Source of the DNA: Vicia villosa
Taxonomy: Eukaryota > Streptophyta > Magnoliopsida > Fabales > Fabaceae
Direction: 5' to 3'
Assembly (NCBI RefSeq): GCF_029867415.1
Contig: NC_081181.1
Location: forward strand, 125,617,042 to 125,681,041
DNA length: 64,000 bases
The translations under genes were made by a program, and so were the position numbers. Below the pieces are notes generated by a model. It was not told the DNA's origin and did no database searches. It saw only the letters and a program-made list of their open reading frames with translations. Positions 10,551-22,478 of this stretch are shown here, piece by piece. The number at the start of each line of letters is the position of its first letter. The stretch's first letter is position 1.

Positions 10551-11130
10551 ACTGTAGGCCGATGCAATTATGCGTTAAGCTTGAAACGAGTTAGGGTAGT
10601 GCGGAGTGCACGCTCGTAGAGCCAAACGTGCAATTGAATATGAATAATAGAAACGCGGTTCGAAGGGGCGGAGCCCCTGGCGAGGTGCGGGGTAGCGCCC
10701 CGTCGGGGTCCAAGGGGCGGAGCCCCTGGCGACCTGTCGGGGTCCAAGGGGCAGCGCCCTTTCCCAACCGACATAACCGTTTTACGAACAGGTGCGTCGT
10801 TTTCCAACCAACATAACTATTTTTACCGAACAGGTGTGCCATTTCGGTTTCTATTGTTGATCTCCTATATAAGGAGTCATTTGGCCTCGGTTTCGAACAC
10901 GAAAAACATACTTCCTCTACATTCTTATCTGTTCTCCATTGTCAGAAACAGATTGTTCTTCGAGAAATATCCCCGCAAAGATTTCGTGAACCCAGACAAG
11001 AATAGGGTCGAAATACTTTGTTCGGAAAGTGAACAAACACGATTCTTGAAGATATCCAGGATTATCATACCTATCTCTAACAAGTTGGAGAAAGGAACTT
11101 ACAGGAAATTGGAAGTGCTAGTTTGCAATG
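10551..11130 (+). mobile_element. Repeat with GC-rich hairpin block and TATA box, probably an LTR fragment
   Basis: At 10665-10770 several GC-rich short inverted repeats occur (GGGGCGGAGCCCC twice, GGGGTAGCGCCCC, GGGGCAGCGCCC). This is followed by GTTTTACGAACAGGTGCGTC and a degenerate repeat of it, then TATATAAG at 10866-10873. The order of GC-rich block, TATA box and transcribed leader is what an LTR U3-R region would show, and the frame at 10836-11135 would lie in the leader. TG/CA ends and a partner LTR were not found, so the family is not assigned. Confidence 0.4.
10866..10873 (+). promoter_or_regulatory. Putative TATA box
   Basis: TATATAAG in the context CTCCTATATAAGGAG, which is itself a short inverted repeat. 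It lies 95 bp downstream of the GC-rich block. A start of transcription about 30 bp downstream is inferred, not shown. Confidence 0.45.
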
Positions 11131-11839
11131 AGTGATTCAAGGTATATTTGTGTGTATTGCTGGTTGTTAGTCTGTGTTTATGTGTTTAAAAACTGTGTAT
11201 GGCATCTTACAAGTTGTAGAACATGATAAAATTTGATATAGGTATGTTTATGTATTGTTGATTTTTAGTGTTTTGTGTATAGATATATTTACGTATATTG
11301 TTGATTGTTAGTTTTTGTTTATGTGTCATAAATTTGTGAATGGATGTGAAGATTAGCATATTTGGCCTTATCAACCAGTGACAATTCAATATCATTTATG
11401 CATAACTATCATTCTCAGATATATCTTATAACAAGTTATCAAGTTTTCCTCCCCAAACTTAATATTACTGTCTTGAGTTAAATTTGAATACTATTGTTAT
11501 GTAGTATATTATTTATAAAACAACATCTCTCTTGCAGATTATGAGGGAGACTGATTAATCAGACTCTTTAGCATTTCAATTGCGATATTATTATTATTAT
11601 TATGCCTATAGAGGGTATTTAAGTGTTGGAAGTATGATGATGGACATAAATTATAATTAGTGTTGGTATTTTATATTAATTTATTTATGAAGGATGGATG
11701 TAATTTAAGGATTAACACATTATTCAAACTTTAACCAAAACTAGTATTTAAGCTTCAACAAAAACTATCATGGATTGTAGACTTTATTTTTAAAATTGAA
11801 TGTCTAATTTTGATATGATTATGATCATAATATTTATAA
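11131..11839. other. AT-rich intergenic region
   Basis: Imperfect repeats of TTGTGTGTATTGCTGGTTGTTAG-type sequence (11150-11320) are present, with no coding potential. Confidence 0.4.
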
Positions 11840-12720
11840 CTAGTGGTTATACCCGTGCGAGGCACGGGACAAATTGTTATTAGTAGTTTACAAACAAAAT
11901 AATATTATAATTTGTCTTTGTTAATAGTAGTGGAATATTAGGGCGTTTGCACGGGTACCGCTATGTTACGCACATTTGAAATGAAAAATAAATTTTAAAT
12001 AAAATATAATATTGAATAATAGTTAGTATATTATATAAAAGTACAAATTTAGTTAAAATGTCATAATTAAAAAAATGGAACAATTAATAAAGTAAAAATT
12101 AGAAATTAAAAAGAAAAATAATAAATTTAAATGTTAAATAAAACATAATAATATTGAATAATAGTTATATAAAAATACAAATTAAGTAAAAATGTCATAA
12201 AAATTTCATAAGGAAAATGCTTTATGTCACGATAAAATATTGGTGAAAAACTCACGAATGATATATTGAAGACAAAATGTCTACTTTTTATGTTCTTGTC
12301 TACAGTTTTTACATTTTCTCTTGCTCTACTTGGCATTCTTTGATGTTTAATCCCTAGACACAAATATTTTTATCCACAAAAACGTGAACATCAATTATGT
12401 CATTCAGTAGTTTTTACATGCCACGTAACTTGTTTACACAAAATACATGTGGTGGTGTCTAACAGCTTTAAGTACATGGAGAAATTGCTGGACAAGAGTG
12501 GTGCAGTAGAAATTTAATAGAAGCAAATATCTATCTTCAAAAAGTGGTGTCCGTGATATGCATATGAATTATGCGTTGGTGATATTCCAAATAATAATTT
12601 TTGCGACATATAGCAGTACTCGTTTTATAATTATTTATAATTTACAAATGAAAACATGTCAAATAAAATGTCACTTTTCATAAAATATATTTCTCTTTGC
12701 ATACTCAAAATATACCTTAT

Positions 12721-12800
12721 CTAATGTCTATACCCGTGCAAGACACAAGAAACAATTGCTTACGCTTAAAAAACTATTTTATAACTATTAACAATTTACA
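12721..12800 (-). mobile_element. Second, degenerate Helitron 3' terminus
   Basis: The plus strand reads CTAATGTCTATACCCGTGCA. On the minus strand this is a decayed hairpin, CTTGTGTCTTGCACGGG, followed by TATAGACATTAG. Adjoining bases (AGAAACAATTGCTTA...TTTACAAAGGAAATAATA) align with those inside the main terminus (GGGACAAATTGTTATTAG...TTTACAAACAAAATAATA), so both ends are homologous. Confidence 0.6.
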
Positions 12801-14375
12801 AAGGAAATAATAAATTTTCAGCAGCATAGCATAATAAAGGAAATGAAATCGTTTGAAATTTGATTTCTTTACAAAATTTTCTCAATCATATATGATCTAC
12901 TGGCCTGTTACTTTATTGGAAAACTTTAAACAGATACAAATAATAAACATCATAGGTAGTGGCTTGTAAACGATATTAATATATGTCCAAGATTATTGTA
13001 ATAAGTATGGTTAGTCTTTTACATGGAGGGCTCTATTGGCTGCATAGTTGATTTTATGATTTGATGAATATAAATGATAAAAGCTTTAGATTATTTTTCA
13101 GAACTAAGAAAACCAAGCTCCACACATGAGTAGTTCCTATGTTAATCTAAGATAACTAAGATGCAGAAGATAAAAAATGGCTAGAAGTAACATTGAAGAT
13201 TCTGCTGCATCAAAATACTCCAACTCACCACTACGTTTACTCTATGTCTTAGTAGTATAAGACAACAACAATTATCCCATATAAATTTGCAAATACATTA
13301 TTAATTTATTATAGGTTCCTTTTAGAGACTAAATGAAAATCATAGAACATAATAGAAGAAATGAAATGATATGAAGACAAAACCCAGTTTTATTTATACG
13401 ACTCAAATGAGTTTGCTATTCCAATTTCAATTACAATAAAATTCTCAATGTAAGGTTTGAGGAATATTATAGGTTCCATAAAAATAGTAAATACATCATC
13501 ATAATCATTAATTTTAAGTAGGTGCTTAGACTAAAGATCTATCTTTCATGTATATTCTTATTATGGATTATTCTTAATTGGTTGATGCACCATCTTCCAA
13601 CCTGAAATATCATTCAAAATAAATTTGTTAGACAGTTCTATTTTCAGCTGACATGTTTATCTCATATGGTAGTTCTTTTATGTACTGATTTTATGGAACG
13701 ACATCGAGCTCATTGTAAGGGTAAAGAAGATATACACACAAGATTGATGAAAAGATACAAAGACATACCTTATTAACTTATGTAGCCCTTTAACTCCAGC
13801 ATCCCAAACTGTTGAATTACGTAAATTACTTGGAGAAATTCTATGAAAAAATTAAAGTAAAGGAAAATCAGTTGTGGGTATGAAGAACAGGTAATAAAAC
13901 ACAATGAGGACTGGATAATATACCATATCATTGAAGGATCAAAAGGAGACACATGGGGGTGGGGGGATTTGTTGAAATCGTCAAAATATATTTTTTAATA
14001 TTCAAATTCTTATTAAATAAGTACTTTGTTTTTGTTTCTTAGTTGCACTTTTCTTTGCAATACTTGCTTTTGGCCATACTTTCATGGAACTTTAAATAGT
14101 TCTTTGAAACACTTGTATGATTGATTCATCATTAAGCCTTCATGAGACAGCCTCACAGTTTTGATGTTGCTGTCCGAACCTGCATTTCACCTTGTCAGAA
14201 CAATGCTAATTGTGATATAGGTCTTACTTACCAAATGATAGATAATTTAAATTTAAATATAAATAGCTACCAAATATATTATGAACTGGTGGTAGCATGC
14301 ACTAAAACTCTTGATGAATAAGAAAACTGTTAGACTTAGACTGATAAGACTTTTACAAACACATGCATGATATGG

Positions 14376-14420
14376 GGTCGAGCCCACTTAGTGGGATAAG
14401 CTTTCATTATTGTTGTCCTT
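14376..14420 (+). repeat. Possible SINE 3'-end fragment
   Basis: GAGCCCACTTAGTGGGATAA followed by GCTTTCATTATTGTTGTC resembles the 3' tail of plant SINEs. It is short and lies within the Helitron. Low certainty. Confidence 0.3.
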
Positions 14421-15594
14421 ACTCATCATAAGGAGGTTTGCTCCCAAGTAAGGCAAATTTTTTCATACCTTTAAGTGTATGTTTGACATCAATTCCACCA
14501 AAATATAGCTCCAAAACATAAGATAGGAATAATTGACCTTTGTCGTAAACATAGTTGTGCTTTTTTCACAGGTTTTTAATAAAGATTCAAAAGTAAAATC
14601 AATCACAAATAATAACTAACATCCAAAATACATAACCCAAAATGAAATGAATCCAAACAAAACATATGAGAGTAGCAACGTAAACATAAACGAATTCTAA
14701 AAACTCAAAGTTGGGCAAAACAAATGACCCAAAAATCCAAAATAGAGAAAGTTTAGGACATGGAATTTTAGGGCAAAACATTATTCCCTCACGTATCTTA
14801 TTTTCAAATCAAGGCAGTAGAGCTTTTTTTGACTGAAGCTTGAATTTTGTTACCATATAAATTTATAGATAAAACGAATTAGAATAAAACTATAAAATAT
14901 AATCGACAGAGAATACCAAAAGAAAACAACAGCAACAACAACAACCTTCTCATCTATTAGAACCATCTCCATCGCATAAAAATTTATATGAATGTATCAG
15001 AAGGATTGTGATTGAGAATCGAAGAAAATGTTCCTATTTATATGCATTTAAGCGGAAGAAATTGATACTGGATATCTGGAAGATTGTAGCGACGATTCCA
15101 TGTTACAAAATGAATTGGGAGGAAAAATTTATGATGACATAATTAGGTATAGGAAAAGAGAGATTAGATTGGGAAGAGACTTAGGGTTTAGGATATCAAG
15201 AGTTTATCGTTCAAGCGGCACCGAAATTTTGTATTGGTACGCGACTGTTATTTTCTGATAAGCGTTTGGAATCCCAAGGTGTAAAATATCTTATATATCC
15301 ATATGAAGGGTTTTGAGTCACTTTTTGTTTGGTTATTTATATTTATGAGAAACAATATTGACTATAGGTTTTTGACAGCCTATAAATGTATAAAAATCAA
15401 TCAAACTTCTTTTGAAATATTAATTATTAATTATTGAGTGATTAAGAAATAATAAATTTAAAAATTAAAAAATATGCAAAGATAATTTTAGCAAGTTTAC
15501 TATTAATAGAAAATATAAAAATAGGAAGGTTGCTAAGAACATGACAAGTGGCAAACTTGCCAAAATACTCATCTAGCTTTATTATATTGTATGA

Positions 15595-17070
15595 TTTATG
15601 AATTTTTCTGCTATATCATTTCTTTTATATGAATTTTTTGAATTTTTATCAAAAAATGCAATTATTTTGACTGTCATGTAATTTAGTATAATCGAACTGT
15701 ATAAACAATAACCTGATCAAATCGATTTTTGAATGGTCGAAATTGGGCTTTAGTATAACACTCGAGATTTTGGTCGGTTTGAGTTTTTGGGTCCGAATTC
15801 CACCCTATTCGGCCGCATGTCCATCCCCATGCCACATCCACAAAAGTGTAAGGGGACTAAAAAAATCCAAAAAATATTTAATAGAAGGATTAAAAGCTTG
15901 TATCTTTTAAAATGGAGACTAAAATGTTAAAAATATTAAAATAAAGGATAAAAAGTGTATTTAAGTCAAATTATATATACTTCAAAACATATAATTTTTT
16001 TCTAGATAACTTTAAGTTAATATTTAGTTTTGTAGAATTTTGTTAAAAAATAAATAAAGAAAAGTTATTTCTTTTATTTTTTAAAGTAAAAGCATAAATG
16101 TTTTAAAATATATATTTTAAAACAAAATAAAAAACAAGTCGAATAATTTAAAAAGTTTTTAAGAGTTTAATTGTTACATTATATAAATATGAAAATATAA
16201 ATTGTCACTTCTTACAATTATCTATTGATGATTCATTATATATAGATTAAATAAAAATTAAATATTGTTCAGAATCTTATAGTTATCAATTGACATTATA
16301 AAATATGTGTATGAGTTAAGTCTATTTTCTAACAAAAGCTTTATTTTTTTTTTAAAAACATAAATATTGAAATAAATTAAAAAACAAGTTTAATGTTTTC
16401 TTTTGTAAAAAGAATAATTTAAAAAGATTTTATTGTTTAAAATTAAAAAGCAAGTTTAACAATTCCCTTTGTTAATAAATAAATTTTAAAAGATTTGATT
16501 GATATGTAAAAATATTTTTGTGTAATCGTCAATTATATTTAAATTTTATTATGATTAGATTGAAATAATAATTGTGAATGATAGTGATAAATAACAACAA
16601 CAAATTGATTGTGATAAAATTTTGTACTCTTCTAAAAAATTAACAATAAAAAACAAAGATTTGTTACAAAAATTAAATAAAAATTCAATTCAAAACATTG
16701 TTTTAAAACACAATTTTTATAAAGATACAGTTAAATTTAAACCGAAGATTCATCTTAAAAAAAAAAAAAACAAATTTCAGAACTAATTAAAAAAGGTAAA
16801 TTTTAAAACTAATTAATAAAAGTTATAACTAAAATACAGCTATTTACATGCCTTATATATTTTTTAAAAAAATTAAAAACAAATGGGAATTCAATCGTCA
16901 TCTCTCGAGTATTCTATTTTTCGATGGAATCAATAATTATTGTATATATCAATGAATCAAATCAAAATTTATTATATTTCCGAAAAAATAGCCTAATTTA
17001 AATACCAAATCTTTATAACCTAATATAAAAAAAAAAGATTTTTTTTACCTATTGCAATTCTTAACACCAC
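15595..17070. other. AT-rich region upstream of SKP1, with transposon-like debris
   Basis: 15700-15850 has sequence (ACTCGAGATTTTGGTCGGTT ... ATTCCACCCTATTCGGCCGC) resembling one end of a hAT-like repeat. 15850-15970 resembles the GGACTAAAA-rich arm of fold-back MITEs. The rest is homopolymer-rich with no gene. Confidence 0.4.
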
Positions 17071-17078
17071 TATAAATA
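17071..17078 (+). promoter_or_regulatory. SKP1: SKP1 TATA box
   Basis: TATAAATA lies 124 bp before the ATG, in the context CACCACTATAAATAAAG. A pyrimidine-rich stretch follows (CCTTTCTTTTTCACAG), fitting a transcription start near 17100 and an unspliced 5' UTR of about 90 nt. Confidence 0.7.
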
Positions 17079-17194
17079 AAGCATTCACGTCCTTTCTTTT
17101 TCACAGTTCACAATTTTCCAACTCGAGAAAAGAAACAAATTGGGGGTTAGGGTTTTCACTTTTCACAAAATTTCAAAATCGAATTTCGATCGCT

Positions 17195-19091
17195 ATGGCT
17201 TCCACAAAGAAGATCACTCTCAAGAGTTCTGATGGCGAGGCATTCGAGGTTGACGAAGCTGTGGCTTTGGAATCGCAAACCATCAAACACATGATTGAAG
17301 ATGATTGTGCTGATAGTGGAATCCCTCTGCCGAATGTCACCAGCAAGATTTTGGCTAAGGTTATTGAGTTTTGCAAGAAACATGTTGATGCTGCGGCTGC
17401 TGATGATAAGCCTAATGAGGATGAGCTTAAAGCTTGGGATGCGGAGTTTGTTAAGGTTGATCAGGTCACGCTGTTTGATCTCATATTGGTGAGTCTTTTT
17501 TTTGTGACGATTGTTCTTGAATATATTCGATTCTGTTATTGTTGAATTGTTTCTTTGATTTGGATATTTGTTTTTGTTGTGTAAATTTTTGGTTGCAAGA
17601 TTAGGGTTTTTTTGTTGCGTGTTAAGAATTTGATTAGGTTTTTATTTTGTTGTGTTAAGAATATGATTAGGGTTTTCTTTCTGTGTGTTATGAATATGCA
17701 TATAGTTGTTACTGTGATAGGTCATCGAACTATTGAACTAGCTTTATGCAGTTTTTAGGGAGCTACAATTGATTCTGTTCTTGTTGGTTTTTATGGTGTT
17801 GATGTTGGTAACTTTTCTAGGGTTCTTTGGATTCTGGTTGTAGTCACGTGTTCATGAGTTCTTGATGGTTTATACGGTGTTGATGTTGATAACTTTTCTA
17901 GGGTTCTTTGTATCGTGGTTGCAATTGTTTCTTTGTTGTGTTGATTTCTTTTTGCTTTTGTATTTGAAATTGTTATTGGTAAGGGTGTGTTCGCAATTGT
18001 AACTTTTCTTTGGTTATGTTGTTTGCACTGAACTTTAACTCTGAACATTCAATGGTTTTGTGTGTTTTCATTCTTGTCTGTAGAGAAATTGTGATGATGA
18101 ATTGGTAGGTATCGTGATATGTTCAATCCCAAAATCCTATGTGGGTTATCGATGTAGTATTTTAGTTACTTTAGTATTCATTCACTCTTACTAGGTAGCT
18201 TTTAGAGGATTCCCTAAGGCTATGTTTGGGAGTTTGGAGGGGAAGGGAGGGGAGGGTTTTGAAAAATAGGAGGAATTGGGTGGAAAGGATAAAAAGATTT
18301 TGGGTAGGAGGGTTTTGGAGGGTTTGAGTTTATTCATAACACCAAAAACCCCATAAAATAGGGGAACTCAAAAATTGTATTGTAGGAGGGTTTTGGGGGG
18401 TTTTGAAGGGTTTACATAAATTTTCCAAATATCTTTTAGGTTGTTATACTATTTTAAAAATTAAAAATTTACTAATGATAATAACTCTTTTATCATTCTA
18501 AACAAAATCATTTTTTCAAAAAATGTCAAATATTTGCCTACATTTTTTTAAAATTTTGTTTTTGGAAGCCTTCCCCTCCCCTCCCCTCCAAACTCCCAAA
18601 CATAGCCTAAATGTTTGAGTTTTTATCAAATTGACCTCTTTTTAAGGTTATCTTTTTTTTTTACATTTGTTATTAACAAAGTCCTAGCAGTAGTAGATGG
18701 CCTTTAGTATTTTAGTTTTAATCTAACCTTGTTCCCTTTATCTCACATTTGGATTACTGATTCATTGTTGAACTTTTTACTTTCTTTGTTTTTATTTCTT
18801 TTATTAGTTCAATATTTGTTGTGTTCTCTGGTGTTATCTAAAGCATTGTAGTTTTGTTTATTATTCACAAGTTAAGACTTTATAATTACTAACTTATATG
18901 ACATTTTTCTTTTTTAGGCTGCTAACTATCTAAACATCAAGAACTTGCTTGATCTTACATGCCAGACTGTAGCAGACATGATCAAGGGAAAGACACCTGA
19001 GGAGATCCGCAGGACCTTCAACATTAAGAATGACTTCACTCCAGAGGAAGAGGAGGAAGTTCGTCGTGAAAACCAGTGGGCTTTCGAATGA
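17195..19091 (+). CDS. SKP1: SKP1-like protein (SCF ubiquitin ligase subunit), 155 aa, two exons
   Basis: Exon 1 is 17195-17488 (98 codons) and exon 2 18918-19091 (57 codons plus TGA). The 1429-bp intron is phase 0 with TTG|GTGAGT and TTTTTTAG|GCTGCT. SKP1 links cullin-1 to F-box proteins in SCF E3 complexes. The N-terminal BTB/POZ-like domain starts [20 protein letters not shown] and contains [20 protein letters not shown]. The C-terminal dimerisation/F-box-binding part contains [20 protein letters not shown] and [17 protein letters not shown] and ends NQWAFE, the nearly invariant SKP1 terminus. Length matches the family (about 155-165 aa), and the intron position after LFDLIL is the usual plant one. 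The protein appears fully functional. The intron holds a Tourist-like MITE and a short duplication. Confidence 0.95.
17791..17920 (+). repeat. Short direct duplication inside the SKP1 intron
   Basis: GGTGTTGATGTTGGTAACTT...CTAGGGTTCTTTG at about 17795 recurs as GGTGTTGATGTTGATAACTT...CTAGGGTTCTTTG at about 17877, a period of about 82 bp. Confidence 0.75.
18218..18607. mobile_element. Tourist-like (PIF/Harbinger) MITE in SKP1 intron, 390 bp
   Basis: The terminal inverted repeats begin GGCTATGTTTGGGAGTTTGG at both ends and extend about 38 bp with near identity. They are flanked by the 3-bp duplication TAA (18215-18217 and 18608-18610). TAA/TWA duplication and GG...GTTTGG ends are the PIF/Harbinger pattern. 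The interior carries no coding sequence. Confidence 0.88.
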
Positions 19092-19390
19092 GTTTTATCA
19101 AGGATATGTCTAGTTGGTTTATGTTATATTTCGTTTTATTCATAGTAGAACTTCAAGTTAGGTCATTCTAAGTTTATTAGTACTTGGTTATCTTTTGGTT
19201 TATGTTTGTTGAGTCTGGTCATGAATCTGCTTCTTTGTTGGATGATTTTAGTGCATCTTGAATTGTAAGTAATAGTTGGTTATGATTGGCTGATCCCTGT
19301 CTTGTTTGTGGATTATGTTTTGATGATTTTTATGTTTTACTTATTTTAAAATTATCTTTGTTATTTTTTTTCTATATTCAGTCTTGAAAT

Positions 19391-19396
19391 AATAAA
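19391..19396 (+). terminator. Candidate SKP1 polyadenylation signal
   Basis: AATAAA lies about 300 bp after the stop codon, following T-rich sequence. Plant near-upstream elements are loose, so other sites are possible. Confidence 0.3.
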
Positions 19397-19927
19397 TCAT
19401 AATTTTTATTTTATTAATTTGTTGGCTGTAAAACCTTTCCCCGATAAGTATTGCTATTATGGAAAATGGAGAACTCCTAGATGATTATAGTTCTTTATTT
19501 GGTACTAAACAAATAACACTGTTTTCATAACACCAAAGCACAACTTTAACAAATACATTATAAAGAACTCCAAATTGATCCTCGAAAGATATAGTGATCA
19601 GTTAGATCTAGATGTTGCCTCAATCCCCAATTGACACAAACAAGACCCCAAATTGACCCAAGAATTTTTTTCCAAATGACTGTTAGATAAAATCATGCTT
19701 TTTGGCTCTTAAGCACCCTATTTTGGCACTTAGAAAGAATCACCCTTTTTGCACTTAAGGCACAATTAGTGTATATGCCATGTTATACGAGTTTGCTTAA
19801 ATTTAAATTAGTCAACAACAATGACACAAACACAAACAACCCGCATTCAAAACAAATTCTAAAGCACATTTGTATTGCATATTTCTTTGACAACTTTTGT
19901 ATTTATAAACATAATTCATAACACATA
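19397..19927. other. Intergenic, no supported gene
   Basis: Downstream flank of SKP1. It contains only short frames; nothing recognisable. Confidence 0.4.
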
Positions 19928-20208
19928 CTCCCTCCGTCCCAAATTATAAGAGAAAAAAACAAAATCACGTTTATTAAGAAAAGTAAAAACACAATCATTT
20001 AATTTATGGTTTTCTTGAAATAAAGTGTTTTGAAAAATGTAAAAAAAAATCTAATTGGTTGTTGGTTATAGAAATGATGAGAGAGAATGTAAGTTAAATG
20101 CAATTTGCATTTAATTTTACCTTGAAAGAAATGAAAGATGATTTCTTATCTTATATTTTGGGACAAGAAAAATGCATTTTTTTCTCTTATATTTTGGGAC
20201 GGAGGGAG
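19928..20208. mobile_element. Stowaway-type MITE, 281 bp
   Basis: Inverted ends CTCCCTCCGTCCCAAATTAT and, reverse-complemented on the right, CTCCCTCCGTCCCAAAATAT are flanked by TA (19926-19927 and 20209-20210). This is the classic Tc1/mariner-derived Stowaway signature. The interior is AT-rich and noncoding. Confidence 0.92.
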
Positions 20209-20599
20209 TATTTGCTAAACCACTGGTCCTTTTTAAAATACAAAAATATATCATCAACCGCTAGTTAATAATACTAATCCCACTAGCCAAGTATGAATGT
20301 ATAGAGAAAAAGGTATTGCCTTAGTTGTTGTACTTCCAAGCAATATTTTAAAATCATTGTGAACAATATCTTATGTTTTTGACGATTTTCCATGCAACTT
20401 CGAGTCAACCTGCAAATGTTTCTACTTCCTTGTTTGTTCTTCAATTGTTTCAATTTGACAATTTATGAATAAATATCAAAAATAAAATATAAGAATTGAT
20501 ACACCGCAAATGTGCGAGAATATCAAAGCAATGTAAAAGACTTATCGATTCCTGAAAAACTAAAGCCATTAAATTTTAACAGGGATAATGATTCTAAAT

Positions 20600-20757
20600 A
20601 AATAATGATATGCTTAAAATAGGACATAGGGTACATGACTTCTACATCAAACAGACTCACATAAACTCCTAAATTCTAAATAATGATATGCTTAAAATAG
20701 GATCTAGGGTACATGACTTCTACATCAAATAGACTCACATAAACTCCTAAATTCAAT
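20600..20757 (+). repeat. Two-copy tandem duplication, period 78 bp
   Basis: TAATGATATGCTTAAAATAG... to ...CATAAACTCCTAAATTC occurs at 20603 and again at 20681, with only two or three differences. This indicates a recent local duplication. Confidence 0.9.
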
Positions 20758-20827
20758 GAGATACAAGGCATTTCATAAAAAAAAAAAAAAAAATTTTGGA
20801 CAACACCTACTTTCATTAGTGTGTTGT

Positions 20828-21234
20828 TGTTGGTGCACAAGAATCAAAGATGATAACAAAGAGAATAAACAAAATGAATAACAGCGCAAAAGAATGAGAG
20901 AATAATTGTTGTGTTGTGTATTAATGATAGCTACTACAAGGCTATTTATACAAAAGAAAATTTTGCCACATAAGTCCTAATAGAGTAAACTTAGTGAACA
21001 AGTCTAAGGTACAATACTAAGAAATACTAAAGTTCCTTTACTAACTAAATAGCTAAGCTAACAGGACCCAGAAGATCTGTTCACGTTTCACATCAGAACT
21101 TCTGATGCTCAACATCAACAACTTTTGGTCAATACTATTTTCTAAGTAATCATCAGAAGATCAACCCACATCAGAGGATCTGATATCCATAATTTCTGAT
21201 GCTCAACATCTGAATATTGAATTACTCTTCAATA
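20828..21234 (-). repeat. 3' LTR of the deleted copia
   Basis: Starts TGTTGGTGCACAAGAATC on the plus strand and ends CTCTTCAATA. It is about 95% or more identical by eye to the partner at 22667, with equal length. Confidence 0.88.
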
Positions 21235-21626
21235 TCATCCCTTAATTCATATTCTTCAAAACTAACAACACCAATTCCATTCCTTAAGAGAAGAAATTGA
21301 TCCGTCTTGATTGCCTTCGTCAGAACATCTGCCAGCTGCTTCTGGGTGCTACAATGCACAACCTCTAATGTTCCATTCTGGACTTGGCTTCTCAAGAAAT
21401 GATACTTAGTCTCAATATGCTTGCTTCTTCCGTGTAACACAGGATTCTTGGCAAGATTGGTTGCAGATTTGTTATCAATCATCAGCTTCAAAGGCTTCTT
21501 CACTTTAATCTTCAGATCTTCTAATAAGTTCAGAAGCCACACAGCTTGACATGCAGCTCTCTGCTTCACATGTTGATAGAGCAACAATAACTTGCTTCTT
21601 GGAACTCCAAGAAATAGGACCTCCAA
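21222..21626 (-). pseudogene. Copia RNase H C-terminal fragment
   Basis: About 135 codons are open. From QAVWLLNLLEDLKIKVKKPL the frame reads through MIDNKSATNLAKNP (third catalytic Asp context of copia RNase H), HGRSKHIETKYHFLRSQVQN and QLADVLTKAI, the usual C-terminus of a copia polyprotein. Only the last quarter of RNase H remains; the first two catalytic acids are lost in the deletion. The stop is at the start of the 3' LTR. Confidence 0.8.
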
Positions 21627-21675
21627 ACTCTACATCTTCAGAGTTTTCCCTTCCAGAATCATGACTACCACCAGA

Positions 21676-22044
21676 CTATGGATCATCATCAGAATCAGAT
21701 TCACCATCTGACTCATCTTTAGAAGATTCTTCATCTTCTGATTCTAACTCTTCTTCAAAAGTTATCTCTACATCAGAAGTTGATTGAGACTCTCTCCAAT
21801 CCCAAACTTCTGATTCTTTTACAATGACATCTCTGCTGACTTCAACTTTGTTAGTCTCTAGACAATAGAGCTTGTATGCACCTGTACTGTGGTACCCCAC
21901 CAATAACATCACTCTGCTCCTATCATCCAGCTTCTTCCTTCTAGCTTTTGGAATGTGTTTATAACACACAGAACCAAAAACCTTCAGATGAATAACACTC
22001 TGCTTCTCTTTAGTCCACTTCTCTAAAGGAACAATTCTCCACAA
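21676..22044 (-). pseudogene. Copia integrase C-terminal fragment
   Basis: The frame includes LEKWTKEKQSVIHLKVFGSV and YKHIPKARRKKLDDRSRVML, the conserved block after the integrase core. It then reads YHSTGAYKLYCLETNKVEVS and RDVIVKESEVWDW, and ends in an acidic Ser-rich linker. The catalytic DDE core upstream is missing because gag joins directly to this segment near 22040. Confidence 0.8.
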
Positions 22045-22478
22045 GCCTTCATCTCATTAGTGATTAAAATCAATCTAGAGATATACTCAGAAACTTTCTC
22101 ATTGTTCTTCATGTTGAGATTCTCATATTGCTTTCTCAGGGATTGAAGCTTCACCTTCTTCACTGATACGTCACCACCGTAACACCTGACCAGCATATCC
22201 CACGCCTCCTTTGACGTCATAGAATCAACAATCTTCTCAAACACATTCACATCCACACACTGATGGATGAATAACAACGCCCTCTGATCTCTCTTCCTCG
22301 TTTCTCTCCGCACTTCTCTTTGTTCTTCCGTTGCATCCGCTGCAATCAGAACATATCCTTCAGTGACAAGATCTAGAACATCTTGAGCACCAAATAATAC
22401 ACGCATTTGAATCATCCATCTATTCCAGTTTTTACCATCAAGAACTGGAAGTTTGGTATTCAAGTTGCTTCCACTCAT
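22023..22478 (-). pseudogene. Copia gag N-terminal fragment (UBN2-type)
   Basis: From MSGSNLNTKLPVLDGKNWNR the protein has the copia gag signature (DGKNWNRWMIQMRVLFGAQD, then AWDMLVRCYGGDVSVKKVKL, LRKQYENLNMKNNEKVSEYI). It stops where an internal deletion has fused it to integrase. The zinc knuckle is absent. The frame can extend upstream to 22550, but the Met at 22478 fits the family start. Confidence 0.8.

Larger units (their letters stand above)
11840..15594 (-). mobile_element. Non-autonomous Helitron (about 3.75 kb)
   Basis: Read on the minus strand the unit begins TCATACAATATAATAAAGC (15594 downward). It ends with the hairpin CCCGTGC-CTC-GCACGGG (11868-11852), 8 nt, then CTAG at 11843-11840. 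A 5' TC, a 3' GC-rich hairpin shortly before CTRR, and insertion between A and T (flanking A at 11839 and T at 15595 on the plus strand) are the defining Helitron features. No Rep/helicase frame exists inside, so it is non-autonomous. A second, degenerate 3' terminus lies inside at about 12721-12743. The 5' boundary is less certain than the 3' one. Confidence 0.7.
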
